From DATJLY01 sp963773665 (lineage in GTDB: Bacteria; Pseudomonadota; Alphaproteobacteria; ATCC43930; CGMCC-115725): DNA of 64,000 nt. Where the stretch lies: assembly GCA_963773665.1 (NCBI GenBank), contig CAVZBZ010000002.1, forward strand, positions 1,116,001 to 1,180,000. The letters are read 5' to 3'. The notes under the pieces are model-generated. The model did no database searches, was not told the DNA's origin, and worked only from the letters and a program-made list of their open reading frames with translations. Position numbers and translations under genes: made by a program. Positions 18,537 through 26,147 of this stretch are shown here, piece by piece; within the stretch, counting starts at the first letter, position 1; each line of letters starts with the position of its first letter.

Positions 18537-18613
18537 CGGCGCCTCCTCGATGGATGCAAGTGTAGCCCGCGCCATTGACGCAGCGCCACCCCGTCCGCTA
18601 ATCAGCGCGCCGG

Positions 18614-18700
18614 GCCCTGGTGGCGGAATTGGTAGACGCGCTAGATTCAGGTTCTAGTGGTCGAAAGGCCGTGGAAGTTCGAGTCTTCTCCAGGGCACCA
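18614..18700 (+). tRNA. tRNA-Leu (anticodon CAG)
   Basis: An 87-nt class II tRNA with encoded CCA. The acceptor stem GCCCTGG pairs with CCAGGGC. The anticodon stem CTAGA/TCTAG encloses TTCAGGT, giving anticodon CAG. The long variable arm is typical of tRNA-Leu, and the T-arm holds GTTCGAGTC. It lies between the divergently transcribed DsbA-family gene and the RNase D gene. Confidence 0.97.
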
Positions 18701-18732
18701 TTCCCTGCCGCTCATTTCCCGGGAGAGCGAGG

Positions 18733-19344
18733 TTGACCGTCACCCTTCATCACGGCGACCTGCCCGACGGATTGAAGCTCGGGCCCGTCGTCGCGATCGA
18801 CACCGAGACCATGGGCCTCAATCCCCTGCGCGACCGGCTTTGCCTCATGCAGCTCTCGGGCGGCGACGGCAATGCGCATCTCGTGCAATTTGCCGCGGGT
18901 GCCTACGAGGCGCCCAACGTCAAGGCGCTCCTCGCCAACGCCAACGTGCTGAAGCTGTTCCATTTCGGCCGCTTCGACATCGCCGTGCTGCGCCAGCATC
19001 TGGGCATTCTCTCGGCGCCCGTGTATTGCACCAAGATCGCCTCCAAGATCGCCCGCACCTTCACCGACCGGCACGGGCTCAAGGACCTGTGCAAGGAGCT
19101 GCTGAACGTCGATCTTTCGAAGCACCAGCAGACCTCGGACTGGGGCGCCGCCGACCTGACGCAGGACCAGTTGGCCTATGCCGCGTCCGACGTGCTTTAC
19201 CTCCACGCGCTGCGCCAGCGGCTCGATGCCATGCTGGCGCGCGAGGGACGGCTCGAGCTGGCGCTTGCCTGCTTCGCCTTCCTGCCGATTCGCGCCCAGC
19301 TCGACCTCACCGGCTTCGCCGAGGTGGAGATCTTCGAACATTAA
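18733..19344 (+). CDS. Ribonuclease D-like 3'-5' exonuclease
   Basis: A 203-residue DEDDy exonuclease consisting of the catalytic domain only, without the HRDC domains of E. coli RNase D. Motifs are AIDTETMGL (Asp and Glu), FHFGRFDIAVL (Asp) and YAASDVLYL (Tyr and Asp). It should trim 3' ends of structured RNAs such as tRNA precursors; the neighbouring tRNA-Leu is compatible but not proof. The start is TTG at 18733 with GAGCGAGG upstream, giving MTVTLHHGDLPDG. Confidence 0.88.
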   Translation: MTVTLHHGDLPDGLKLGPVVAIDTETMGLNPLRDRLCLMQLSGGDGNAHLVQFAAGAYEAPNVKALLANANVLKLFHFGRFDIAVLRQHLGILSAPVYCTKIASKIARTFTDRHGLKDLCKELLNVDLSKHQQTSDWGAADLTQDQLAYAASDVLYLHALRQRLDAMLAREGRLELALACFAFLPIRAQLDLTGFAEVEIFEH

Positions 19345-19391
19345 GTTCCGGTCCCGTTCCGTTTGACCCGGAAGGGATGGATCGCCATAGT

Positions 19392-19410
19392 CTGCCCGTA
19401 GAACGGGCAG
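19392..19410. other. Short perfect hairpin upstream of kdsD
   Basis: CTGCCCG and CGGGCAG form a 7-bp stem around TAGAA, followed by TTTCG. It lies between RNase D and kdsD. It could be a weak terminator of the RNase D transcript or a leader structure of the kdsD-lpt operon. The T-run is only three bases. Confidence 0.4.
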
Positions 19411-19429
19411 TTTCGCGCCCGTGGGGGAT

Positions 19430-20422
19430 ATGCGTAAGAACGGACCAGTTTTGCGTCGTTTGAACGAGGCCAAGGACATCGCCGTCGCCCGGCGCGTGCT
19501 CGAGACCGAGATTTCCGGTTTGAAGGCGCTTGCGTCGGGGCTCGACGAGGCATTCACGCGGGCCGTCGATACGCTGGCGACGGTCGCGGGCCGCGTTATC
19601 GTCACCGGCATGGGCAAAAGCGGCCATGTCGCGCGCAAGATCGCCGCGACCCTCGCCTCGACCGGGACACCGGCGCAGTTCGTCCATCCCGCCGAGGCAA
19701 GCCACGGCGATCTCGGCAATATCGGCCGCAAGGACGGGATCCTCGCGCTCTCGAACTCGGGCGAGACAGCGGAACTCAGCGACGTGCTGGCGCACAGCCG
19801 GCGCTTTCGCATCCCGCTCGTGGCGATGACGCGGAACGAGGGCAGCGGGCTCGCCGAAGCGGCCGACGTGATGCTGCGCCTGCCGGCGACGGAAGAGGCG
19901 TGCCCGATGGGGCTCGCGCCCACCACATCGACGACCATGATGATGGCCTTGGGCGATGCGCTGGCGCTGGCGCTCTTGGAGCGCCGCGGCTTCTCCGAAA
20001 GCGATTTTCAGCGCCTCCACCCCGGCGGACAGCTGGGCCGCCTGCTGCTGCGCGTCGCCGACATCATGCATGCCGGCGAGGCGGTGCCGCTCGTCGCGCG
20101 CGGCACCGAAATGGCCGAGGCGATCCTGGTCATGACGCAGAAGAGTTTCGGCTGCGTCGGCATCCTCGACGGCGACGGCCGGCTCGACGGCATCGTCACC
20201 GACGGCGATCTGCGCCGCCACATGGGCGACACGCTGCTGCGCGCCAAGGTCGAGGACGTGATGAGCCGCAGGCCCAAGACGATCCGCGCCACGGCGCTTG
20301 CCGCCGAGGCGGTGGGCCAGATGAACGCGCAGGCGATCACCAGCCTGTTTGTGCTCGACGCCGCGCGCAGGCCCGTCGGCATCCTGCACATTCACGACTG
20401 CCTGCGGGCAGGTGTGGCGTGA
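19430..20422 (+). CDS. kdsD: Arabinose-5-phosphate isomerase (KdsD/KpsF)
   Basis: A 330-residue enzyme converting ribulose-5-phosphate to arabinose-5-phosphate for Kdo synthesis. It has an N-terminal SIS domain (VIVTGMGKSGHVARKIAATL, SNSGETAEL, catalytic LHPGGQLGR) and two CBS domains (residues ~205-330). It heads the LPS export cluster kdsD-lptC-lptA-lptB. The ATG at 19430 was chosen; an in-frame GTG at 19421 is possible. Its stop overlaps the lptC GTG (GTGA). Confidence 0.95.
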   Translation: MRKNGPVLRRLNEAKDIAVARRVLETEISGLKALASGLDEAFTRAVDTLATVAGRVIVTGMGKSGHVARKIAATLASTGTPAQFVHPAEASHGDLGNIGRKDGILALSNSGETAELSDVLAHSRRFRIPLVAMTRNEGSGLAEAADVMLRLPATEEACPMGLAPTTSTTMMMALGDALALALLERRGFSESDFQRLHPGGQLGRLLLRVADIMHAGEAVPLVARGTEMAEAILVMTQKSFGCVGILDGDGRLDGIVTDGDLRRHMGDTLLRAKVEDVMSRRPKTIRATALAAEAVGQMNAQAITSLFVLDAARRPVGILHIHDCLRAGVA

Positions 20423-21075
20423 GGGCGCGCGCCGACACGTTTGCGCCGCGGCCCGCGCGCCCGCGCGTGGCGCAGGCGGCGCGCCGCTACAGCCGCTTCG
20501 TCCATCTGACCAAACGCGCCCTGCCGGCGCTGGCGCTGGGGCTTCTGCTGCTGGTGGCGGCGTGGCCGCGGGTCGAGGGCGTGTTCGAGACCGTGCGCAT
20601 GCGCCTGCCGCGCATCGACCTGTCGGAGGCGCGCGACCTGCACATGGTGAAGGCGCGCTACACCGGCATCGACCGGCAGAACCGGCCGTTCGTCATCACC
20701 GCCGACATCGCGCGCCAGAAGCCGCATCTCGACGACCTCATCACGCTCGAGCGCCCGAAGGGCGACCTCACCACCCAGAGCGGCAACTGGATCGAGCTGT
20801 CGGGCGACACCGGCTTCTATCAGCCGCAGCCGCAGCTTCTCGACCTGTTCGGCAACGTCTCGCTGTTCCAGGACAAGGGCAACGAGTTCCACTCGACGAG
20901 CGCGCATCTCGACATGAACGCCGGCACCGCCGAGAGCGACGACCCGGTCACCGGCCAGGGCCCATTCGGCAACGTGACGGCGCAAGGCTTCCGCATCCTC
21001 GATCGCGGCGACACCATCCTCTTCACCGGCCACGCGCGGCTCGACATGGTTCCGCACGAAGGGCCGGCGCGGTGA
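20419..21075 (+). CDS. lptC: LPS export ABC transporter periplasmic protein LptC
   Basis: A 218-residue bitopic protein: a basic N-terminus, one transmembrane helix (ALPALALGLLLLVAAWP, residues ~35-52) and a periplasmic LptC beta-jellyroll. Typical segments are PFVITADIARQ, DLTTQSGNWIELSGDTGFY and LFGNVSLFQDKGNEFHSTSA. It receives LPS from the inner-membrane LptB2FG complex and passes it to LptA. The GTG start overlaps the kdsD stop, and its own stop overlaps the lptA GTG. Confidence 0.93.
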   Translation: MRARADTFAPRPARPRVAQAARRYSRFVHLTKRALPALALGLLLLVAAWPRVEGVFETVRMRLPRIDLSEARDLHMVKARYTGIDRQNRPFVITADIARQKPHLDDLITLERPKGDLTTQSGNWIELSGDTGFYQPQPQLLDLFGNVSLFQDKGNEFHSTSAHLDMNAGTAESDDPVTGQGPFGNVTAQGFRILDRGDTILFTGHARLDMVPHEGPAR

Positions 21076-21945
21076 AGCGCTGGGCGCTCGCGCCCGTACT
21101 GGCCGCGACTTTTGCCGGCGCCGTCCACGCCCAGTTGCCCGGCCTTGCCGAACACGACAACGGCAAGCCGATTTCGATCGAGGCCGAGAACGGCATCGAG
21201 TGGCAGCAGGACAACCATGTCTATATCGCCCGCGGCCATGCCAGTGCGACGCGCGGCGACGACACCGTGACGGCCGATACGCTCTCGGCTTTCTACCGCC
21301 CCGTGGCGGGCGCGCAGCCGCCGCCGGCGGCCGCGAAGAGCGGCGATCCGCTCGGCGGCGGCTCGACCGAGATCTACCGGCTCGACGCCGACGGCCATGT
21401 CGTGTTCAAGACGCCCGCCGACACCATGTTCGGCGATCACGGCGTCTACGACGTTGACAAGAGCGTCCTCGTCGTCACCGGCAAGGCGCTCAAGATCGTG
21501 ACGCCGACCGACCTCATCACCGCGCGCGACAGTCTCGAATGGTACGACGCCAAGCAGACTGGGCGTGGCGCGCGGCGACGCGGTCGCGACCCGCGGCGAC
21601 CGCATCGTCCGGGGCGATGTCCTGACCGCGCGGGTGGTGAAGCAAAAAGACGGCGCCTCGCACATCAGCCGGGTCGACGCGCACGGCAACGTCATCGTGA
21701 CGTCGCCCGGACAGATCGCGCGCGGCGACGCCGGGGTCTATGATCTCGACACCGGGATCGTCACCCTCACCGGCCGGGTCCGCCTCACGCGCGGCGACAA
21801 CGAGCTCAAGGGGCGCTATGCGGTGGTCGATCTGAACACCAATGTGAGCCGGCTCCTCGCGGCGCCGCCCGGCGCGCGGCTCGCCGCCGGTTCCGGCCGG
21901 GTCGAGGGGCTGATCGTGCCGCGGCGCAAGCCGGAGACGCCGTGA
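21072..21945 (+). CDS. lptA: LPS transport periplasmic protein LptA (frame broken near 21556)
   Basis: The first ~162 codons start at GTG 21072 with a signal peptide (ALAPVLAATFAGAVHAQ) and an OstA/LptA fold (ISIEAENGIEWQQDNHVYIARG). A Pro/Ala/Gly-rich insertion (around PPPAAAKSGDPLGGGS) interrupts the beta-sheet. Near 21556 the frame shifts by one extra base (CAGACTGGG where CAGCTGGG would continue), and the second part (GVARGDAVATRGDRIVRGDVL to the end) is in the next frame. The join restores a normal LptA-like protein of about 290 residues. Either a sequencing insertion or a real frameshift explains this; LptA is essential in many Gram-negatives, favouring error. Confidence 0.85.
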
Positions 21946-22772
21946 TGGCCGCACGTCCCTCCAAGCGCAGGCAGCAGCACCGGCCCGAGCCGGCGGCCGC
22001 GCCGCCCGTGCCGCGCCCCGAGGCGCCTCAGCCGCGGCTCGTCGCCGACAATGCCGGCCTCATCGGCTTGAATCTCGGCAAGAGCTTTCGCCGCCGCCCG
22101 GTGCTGCGCAACGTCAACATCGCTTTGCAGCGCGGCGAGGCGGTCGGGCTTCTGGGGCCCAACGGCGCCGGCAAGACCACCTGCTTCTATCTCATCACCG
22201 GCCTCATCAAGCCCGATTTCGGCACCGTCACGCTCGACGGCGAGGACATCACCGACCTGCCGATGTACCGCCGCGCGCGGCTCGGCATCGGCTATCTGCC
22301 GCAGGAGGCCTCGATCTTCCGCGGCCTCACGGTCGAGCAGAATCTGCGCGCCGTGCTCGAAGTGGCGGAGAAGGAACCGGAGGTGCGCGAGACGACGATC
22401 GATTCGCTCCTCGCCGAGTTCTCGATCAGCCACCTGCGCCGCGCGCCGGCCTTGGCGCTTTCGGGCGGCGAGCGGCGGCGGGTCGAGATCGCGCGCGCGC
22501 TCGCAACCCGGCCCAATTTCATCCTGCTCGACGAGCCGCTCGCCAGCATCGACCCCATTGCCGTCGCCGACATCCGCGATCTCGTGGCGCACCTCAAGGA
22601 CCGCGGCATCGGCGTGCTGCTGACCGACCACAACGTACGCGAGGCGCTGCAGATCGTCGACCGCGCCTATATCCTGCACGAGGGCAGCGTGCTCATGGAG
22701 GGCGCGCCGGACGAAATCGTCAACGACGCCGACGTGCGCCGCGTCTATCTCGGCGAGCGCTTCAGCCGCTAA
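21945..22772 (+). CDS. lptB: LPS export ABC transporter ATP-binding protein LptB
   Basis: A 275-residue ATPase that powers LPS extraction by LptFG. It has Walker A GPNGAGKTT, Q-loop YLPQEAS, signature LSGGERRRVEIA, Walker B FILLDEP and the H-loop in TDHNVREAL. The first ~40 residues form a Pro/Arg-rich extension (SKRRQQHRPEP) that typical LptB lacks. The ATG at 21945 overlaps the lptA stop (TGATG); a GTG at 21942 is in frame. Confidence 0.96.
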   Translation: MAARPSKRRQQHRPEPAAAPPVPRPEAPQPRLVADNAGLIGLNLGKSFRRRPVLRNVNIALQRGEAVGLLGPNGAGKTTCFYLITGLIKPDFGTVTLDGEDITDLPMYRRARLGIGYLPQEASIFRGLTVEQNLRAVLEVAEKEPEVRETTIDSLLAEFSISHLRRAPALALSGGERRRVEIARALATRPNFILLDEPLASIDPIAVADIRDLVAHLKDRGIGVLLTDHNVREALQIVDRAYILHEGSVLMEGAPDEIVNDADVRRVYLGERFSR

Positions 22773-22803
22773 AGCGGCAATTTACCAACTGTTAAGCGTG
22801 GAC

Positions 22804-22818
22804 TGGTACGAAGTTTGC
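22804..22818 (+). promoter_or_regulatory. Sigma-54 promoter upstream of rpoN
   Basis: TGGTACG-AAGT-TTGC matches the -24/-12 consensus TGGCACG-N4-TTGC with one mismatch and the invariant GG-N10-GC spacing (GG at 22805-22806, GC at 22817-22818). A transcript would start near 22830, about 20 nt before the rpoN ATG. This implies RpoN-dependent transcription of rpoN. No enhancer-binding protein gene is adjacent. Confidence 0.7.
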
Positions 22819-22850
22819 ATGACGCGTGCGCTTCGTCCTAAAGTGCCATC

Positions 22851-24296
22851 ATGGCGCTGACACAAAGGCTCGATCTCCGCCAGACCCAGGCGTTGGTGAT
22901 GACGCCGCAATTGCAGCAGGCGATCAAGCTGCTGCAATTATCGAATCTCGAACTTTCGGCCTATGTCGAGGGCGAGCTTGCGGAAAATCCGCTGCTCGAG
23001 CGCGACGACCGGCCCGCGGAAGCGGCGCCCGAGCCGGCCCCGGCCGAGGCTGAGCCCGAGGAAAGCGAAATCTGGCACGAGGAGGCCGGGAGCGAGGGCG
23101 AGGGCAAGCTCGATCTCGCCGGCGACCCCGAGGCGTGGCGCTCGCGCACGGCATCGTCGCAAGGGGGCGACCTGCCCGGGCTCGACCAGACGCTGGTGCG
23201 CCCCGAGACGCTGCGCGATCACCTGCTGGCGCAGCTTTCGGTCGAGCTGCACGAGCCCGCCGACCGCCTCATCGGCGCACATCTGATCGAGCTCGTCGAC
23301 GATTCGGGCTATCTGACGGGCGAGCTCGAGGGAGTGGCGCAGATCTTGGGCTGCAGCCTCGAGCGGATCGAAGAGACGCTGAAGCATCTGCAGCACTTCG
23401 ACCCGCCCGGCGTGTTCGCGCGCAATCTCGGCGAATGCCTGGCGCTCCAGCTCATCGAGCGCAACCGCTTCGACCCGGCGATGCAGCTTCTCGTCGAGAA
23501 TCTGCCGCTTCTCGCAAGCCGCGACGTGCCGCAGCTTCTGCGCATCTGCGGCGTCGACGCCGAAGATTTGTCGCTGATGATCGCCGAGCTGAAGGCGCTC
23601 GACCCGAAGCCCGGCCTCGTTTTCGACCAGGCCGAGGCGCAGCCTCTCGTGCCGGACATTTTTCTCCAGCCGCACCCGGGCGGCGGCTGGGCGGTCGAGC
23701 TCAATTCCGACACGCTGCCGCGCGTCCTCGTCAACAACCGCTACTACGCCGAGGTGCGCCGCGGCGCGCGCGTCAAGGAAGAGCGCGATTACCTTGCCGA
23801 GCGCTATCAGTCGGCGAACTGGCTCGTCAAGGCGCTGCACCAGCGCGCGACCACCATCCTCAAGGTGGCGCGCGAGATCGTGCGCCAGCAGGACGGGTTC
23901 CTGCGCCACGGCATCCAGCATCTGAGGCCGCTCGTGCTGCGCGACATCGCGCAGGAGATCAGCATGCACGAGAGCACGGTGAGCCGCGTCACCTCGAACA
24001 AATACATGATGACGCCGCGCGGCATCTTCGAGCTCAAATATTTCTTCACCTCGGCGATCGCCGCTTCGGCCGCCAATGGCGCCTCGTTCTCGGCCGAGGC
24101 GGTGCGCTTCCGCATCAAGGCGCTCATTGACGGCGAGTCGGACGACGTGCTGTCGGACGACCGTATCGTCGCGATTCTCGGCGGCGACGGGATCGACATC
24201 GCGCGCCGCACGGTCGCGAAATACCGCGAGGCGATGCACATTCCCTCCTCGGTCCAGCGCCGCCGCGAGCGCGCGATGCGAGCCAGCCTGACTTGA
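22851..24296 (+). CDS. rpoN: RNA polymerase sigma-54 factor RpoN
   Basis: A 481-residue sigma-54. Region I is Gln/Leu-rich (RQTQALVMTPQLQQAIKLLQ), followed by an acidic region II, the core-binding domain, the helix-turn-helix (HESTVSRVTSNKY) and the C-terminal RpoN box ARRTVAKYRE. It directs nitrogen and other enhancer-dependent genes. The order lptB-rpoN-hpf-ptsN is a classic proteobacterial cluster. A sigma-54 promoter lies immediately upstream. Confidence 0.97.
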   Translation: MALTQRLDLRQTQALVMTPQLQQAIKLLQLSNLELSAYVEGELAENPLLERDDRPAEAAPEPAPAEAEPEESEIWHEEAGSEGEGKLDLAGDPEAWRSRTASSQGGDLPGLDQTLVRPETLRDHLLAQLSVELHEPADRLIGAHLIELVDDSGYLTGELEGVAQILGCSLERIEETLKHLQHFDPPGVFARNLGECLALQLIERNRFDPAMQLLVENLPLLASRDVPQLLRICGVDAEDLSLMIAELKALDPKPGLVFDQAEAQPLVPDIFLQPHPGGGWAVELNSDTLPRVLVNNRYYAEVRRGARVKEERDYLAERYQSANWLVKALHQRATTILKVAREIVRQQDGFLRHGIQHLRPLVLRDIAQEISMHESTVSRVTSNKYMMTPRGIFELKYFFTSAIAASAANGASFSAEAVRFRIKALIDGESDDVLSDDRIVAILGGDGIDIARRTVAKYREAMHIPSSVQRRRERAMRASLT

Positions 24297-24385
24297 ACTC
24301 GGGGCCATACGGTGCATATCGTCAGCGCTGCGCGTGAAGCTGCCGTTCGGGAGTTAATTCCGAGGGCGGCGGAGAAGTCGAGCCC

Positions 24386-24997
24386 ATGCAAGTTTCGGTC
24401 ACGGGCAAGCATTTCGACGTGGGCCAATCGCTTCGCAGCCACGTCGTCGCAACCACCTCGGTGATCGTCGAACGCTATTTCGAGAAGGCAACCGAAGCAC
24501 ACGTGGTCTTCAGCCGCGAGCGTCATTTCGTCAAGGCGGAAATCTCGGTCCACGCGACCCGCGGCCTCTCGGTGCAGGGCGGCGGCGAGGCGGAAGACCC
24601 CTATGTCGCTTTGGACGGCGCGGCCGAGCGCATCGACAAGCGCCTCAGGCGCCACAAGCGCCGCCTGCGCAACCACCGCGGCCGCGCGAAAGAGGGCGCG
24701 GCCGCGGAAGCGGGCGCCGAGGACGCCACGTCCTACGTGCTGTCGCCCGAAGAGCAGGACGAATCCTCGAGCGGCGCCGGCGAGCCGCTCGTCATCGCCG
24801 AGATGCGCACGCGCCTGCCGACGCTCTCCGTCAGCGAGGCGGTGATGCGGCTCGACCTGGCCGATCTGCCGGCCCTTCTCTTCCGCAACGGCGCGCACGG
24901 CAACGTCAATCTCGTCTACCGCCGGAGCGACGGCAATATCGGCTGGATCGATCCCGATCTCGCCGCCAAGGAACCGCACGCAACGAAGACGCAATGA
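24386..24997 (+). CDS. hpf: Ribosome hibernation promoting factor, long form
   Basis: A 203-residue long-type HPF. The N-terminal domain (MQVSVTGKHFDVGQSLRSHV, then the basic tract KRLRRHKRRLRNHRGRAK) binds the 30S subunit. After an acidic Ala/Glu linker, the C-terminal dimerisation domain has AVMRLDLADLPALLFRNG and DGNIGWIDPD. Such proteins form inactive 100S ribosome dimers in stationary phase. Its stop overlaps the ptsN start (ATGA). Confidence 0.94.
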   Translation: MQVSVTGKHFDVGQSLRSHVVATTSVIVERYFEKATEAHVVFSRERHFVKAEISVHATRGLSVQGGGEAEDPYVALDGAAERIDKRLRRHKRRLRNHRGRAKEGAAAEAGAEDATSYVLSPEEQDESSSGAGEPLVIAEMRTRLPTLSVSEAVMRLDLADLPALLFRNGAHGNVNLVYRRSDGNIGWIDPDLAAKEPHATKTQ

Positions 24998-25461
24998 TCG
25001 ACATCGCCGAACTCATAACGCCGGACCGCGTCGTGGCAAGCCTCAACGTCGCGACCAAGAAGCAGCTCCTGCAAGAGCTCGCGAAACGCGCGGCGCCGCT
25101 CACGGGACTGCACGAAAAAACCATCTTCGATGCGCTTCTGGAGCGCGAACGGCTTGGCAGCACCGGCATCGGCGGCGGCACCGCCGTGCCGCACGGGCGC
25201 TTTGCCGATCTGCAGCGCATCTTCGGCCTCTTCGCGCGCCTCGAAAAGCCCATCCCGTTCGAGGCGGTCGACGACCGGCCGGTCGATCTCGTGTTCCTGC
25301 TGCTGACGCCGGACGCCGCCGGCGCCGATCACCTGAAGGCGCTGGCGCGCGTGTCGCGCCTCCTGCGCGACCGCGCCATGTGCGCGAAGCTCCGCGGCAC
25401 CGATCGCGCCGACGCGCTCTACGCGCTCCTCACCGACCGGACCGCAAGCCACGCGGCCTGA
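24994..25461 (+). CDS. ptsN: Nitrogen-regulatory PTS protein EIIA-Ntr (PtsN)
   Basis: A 155-residue EIIA of the fructose/Ntr type. The phosphorylatable His is in GGGTAVPHGRF (residue ~68). It accepts phosphate from an HPr-like protein and acts as a regulator rather than a sugar transporter; in relatives it influences potassium uptake and nitrogen signalling. It is translationally coupled to hpf. The EI, HPr and a second EIIA are at 57-59.5 kb. Confidence 0.93.
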   Translation: MIDIAELITPDRVVASLNVATKKQLLQELAKRAAPLTGLHEKTIFDALLERERLGSTGIGGGTAVPHGRFADLQRIFGLFARLEKPIPFEAVDDRPVDLVFLLLTPDAAGADHLKALARVSRLLRDRAMCAKLRGTDRADALYALLTDRTASHAA

Positions 25462-25468
25462 CGGGCGC

Positions 25469-25909
25469 TCAGCCCTCGATCGTCTTGCCGTTGCCGGGGC
25501 GCCCGCGCCCGATCGTGACCTTGCGCACTTCCGTGTCGGGCGAGCGCCGCGCCAGGTCGATGTTGAGCAATCCGTTCTCGAGCCAGGCGCAGGATACCTC
25601 GATGCCGTCGGCCAGCATGAACGAGCGCTGGAACTGGCGCGCGGCGATGCCGCGGTGGAGATATACCTTGTCCTTTTCCTCGGCCTGCCGGCCGCGCACG
25701 ACGAGCTGGTTGCCCTCGAGCTGAATGGCAAGATCGTCCATCGTGAAGCCCGCGACCGCGAGCGTGATGCGGAGCGCGCTGTCGCCAAGCTGCTCGACAT
25801 TGTAGGGCGGATAGCCTTCGGCGGTGCCCTTGCTCACCTGGTCGAGCGCGCGCTCGAGCTGGTCGAAGCCCAGGAGAAGCGGCGAACTGAAGAGCGACAG
25901 ACGTGGCAT
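25469..25909 (-). CDS. Small heat-shock protein Hsp20 (IbpA-like)
   Basis: A 146-residue alpha-crystallin chaperone. It starts LSLFSSPLLLGFDQLERAL, typical of proteobacterial IbpA proteins. The crystallin domain includes LRITLAVAGFTMDDLAIQLEGN and ends with the ENGLLNIDL motif. It holds unfolded proteins for refolding. GAGGAGG precedes the ATG. A sigma-32-like promoter and a structured leader lie upstream, consistent with heat induction. It is convergent with ptsN. Confidence 0.93.
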   Translation of the reverse strand: MPRLSLFSSPLLLGFDQLERALDQVSKGTAEGYPPYNVEQLGDSALRITLAVAGFTMDDLAIQLEGNQLVVRGRQAEEKDKVYLHRGIAARQFQRSFMLADGIEVSCAWLENGLLNIDLARRSPDTEVRKVTIGRGRPGNGKTIEG

Positions 25910-25997
25910 CGGACCTCCTCACGTGCGAGCGAGGCGGTGGCAGCGGGCCCCGAACGGGCACCCGGCACACCGCAGGCGATCCCATGGCATCGCCTGC
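25910..25997 (-). promoter_or_regulatory. hsp20 leader with hairpins, possible RNA thermosensor
   Basis: The leader starts with a 9-bp hairpin (GCAGGCGAT/ATCGCCTGC, 25972-25997). Just before the start codon, CCUCGC can pair with GUGAGG and cover part of the GAGGAGG ribosome binding site; the UCGCU element seen in ROSE-type thermosensors is present. A ROSE-like thermometer is plausible, but the full fold was not computed. Confidence 0.35.
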
Positions 25998-26002
25998 CGC
26001 TA

Positions 26003-26031
26003 ATCTGGGATTGCGCGAAGGCGCGATCAAG
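26003..26031 (-). promoter_or_regulatory. Sigma-32-like heat-shock promoter for hsp20
   Basis: On the minus strand CTTGATC (26025-26031) and CCCAGAT (26003-26009) are separated by 15 nt. This fits the heat-shock sigma factor pattern CTTGAAA and CCCCATNT. Transcription would begin near 25996 and give a leader of about 90 nt before hsp20. Confidence 0.5.
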
Positions 26032-26045
26032 GGCGTAGAACCGGT

Positions 26046-26090
26046 GCGTCCTTCGACTTCGCGCGCGAGGCGCGCGAAGTCGAAGGACGC
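26046..26090. repeat. Perfect 20-bp inverted repeat
   Basis: Two perfect 20-nt arms (26046-26065 and 26071-26090; left arm begins GCGTCCTTCGACTTCG) flank a CGAGG loop. Neither strand has a T-run after the stem, so it is not a standard terminator. The CCTTCGA-bearing arms resemble dispersed palindromic elements of alphaproteobacterial intergenic regions. It lies between the divergent hsp20 and thiolase genes. Confidence 0.85.
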
Positions 26091-26147
26091 AAGGGCGGCA
26101 CTGCCGCATTTCATCGAGCGCCCGCGCGTGATACGTTGCTAACCGCC

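Noticed and set aside
18614..18700. Whether the long-variable-arm tRNA next to the UGA gene is tRNA-Sec
   Set aside because: The anticodon is CAG, not UCA, and the acceptor stem is 7 bp; it is an ordinary tRNA-Leu.
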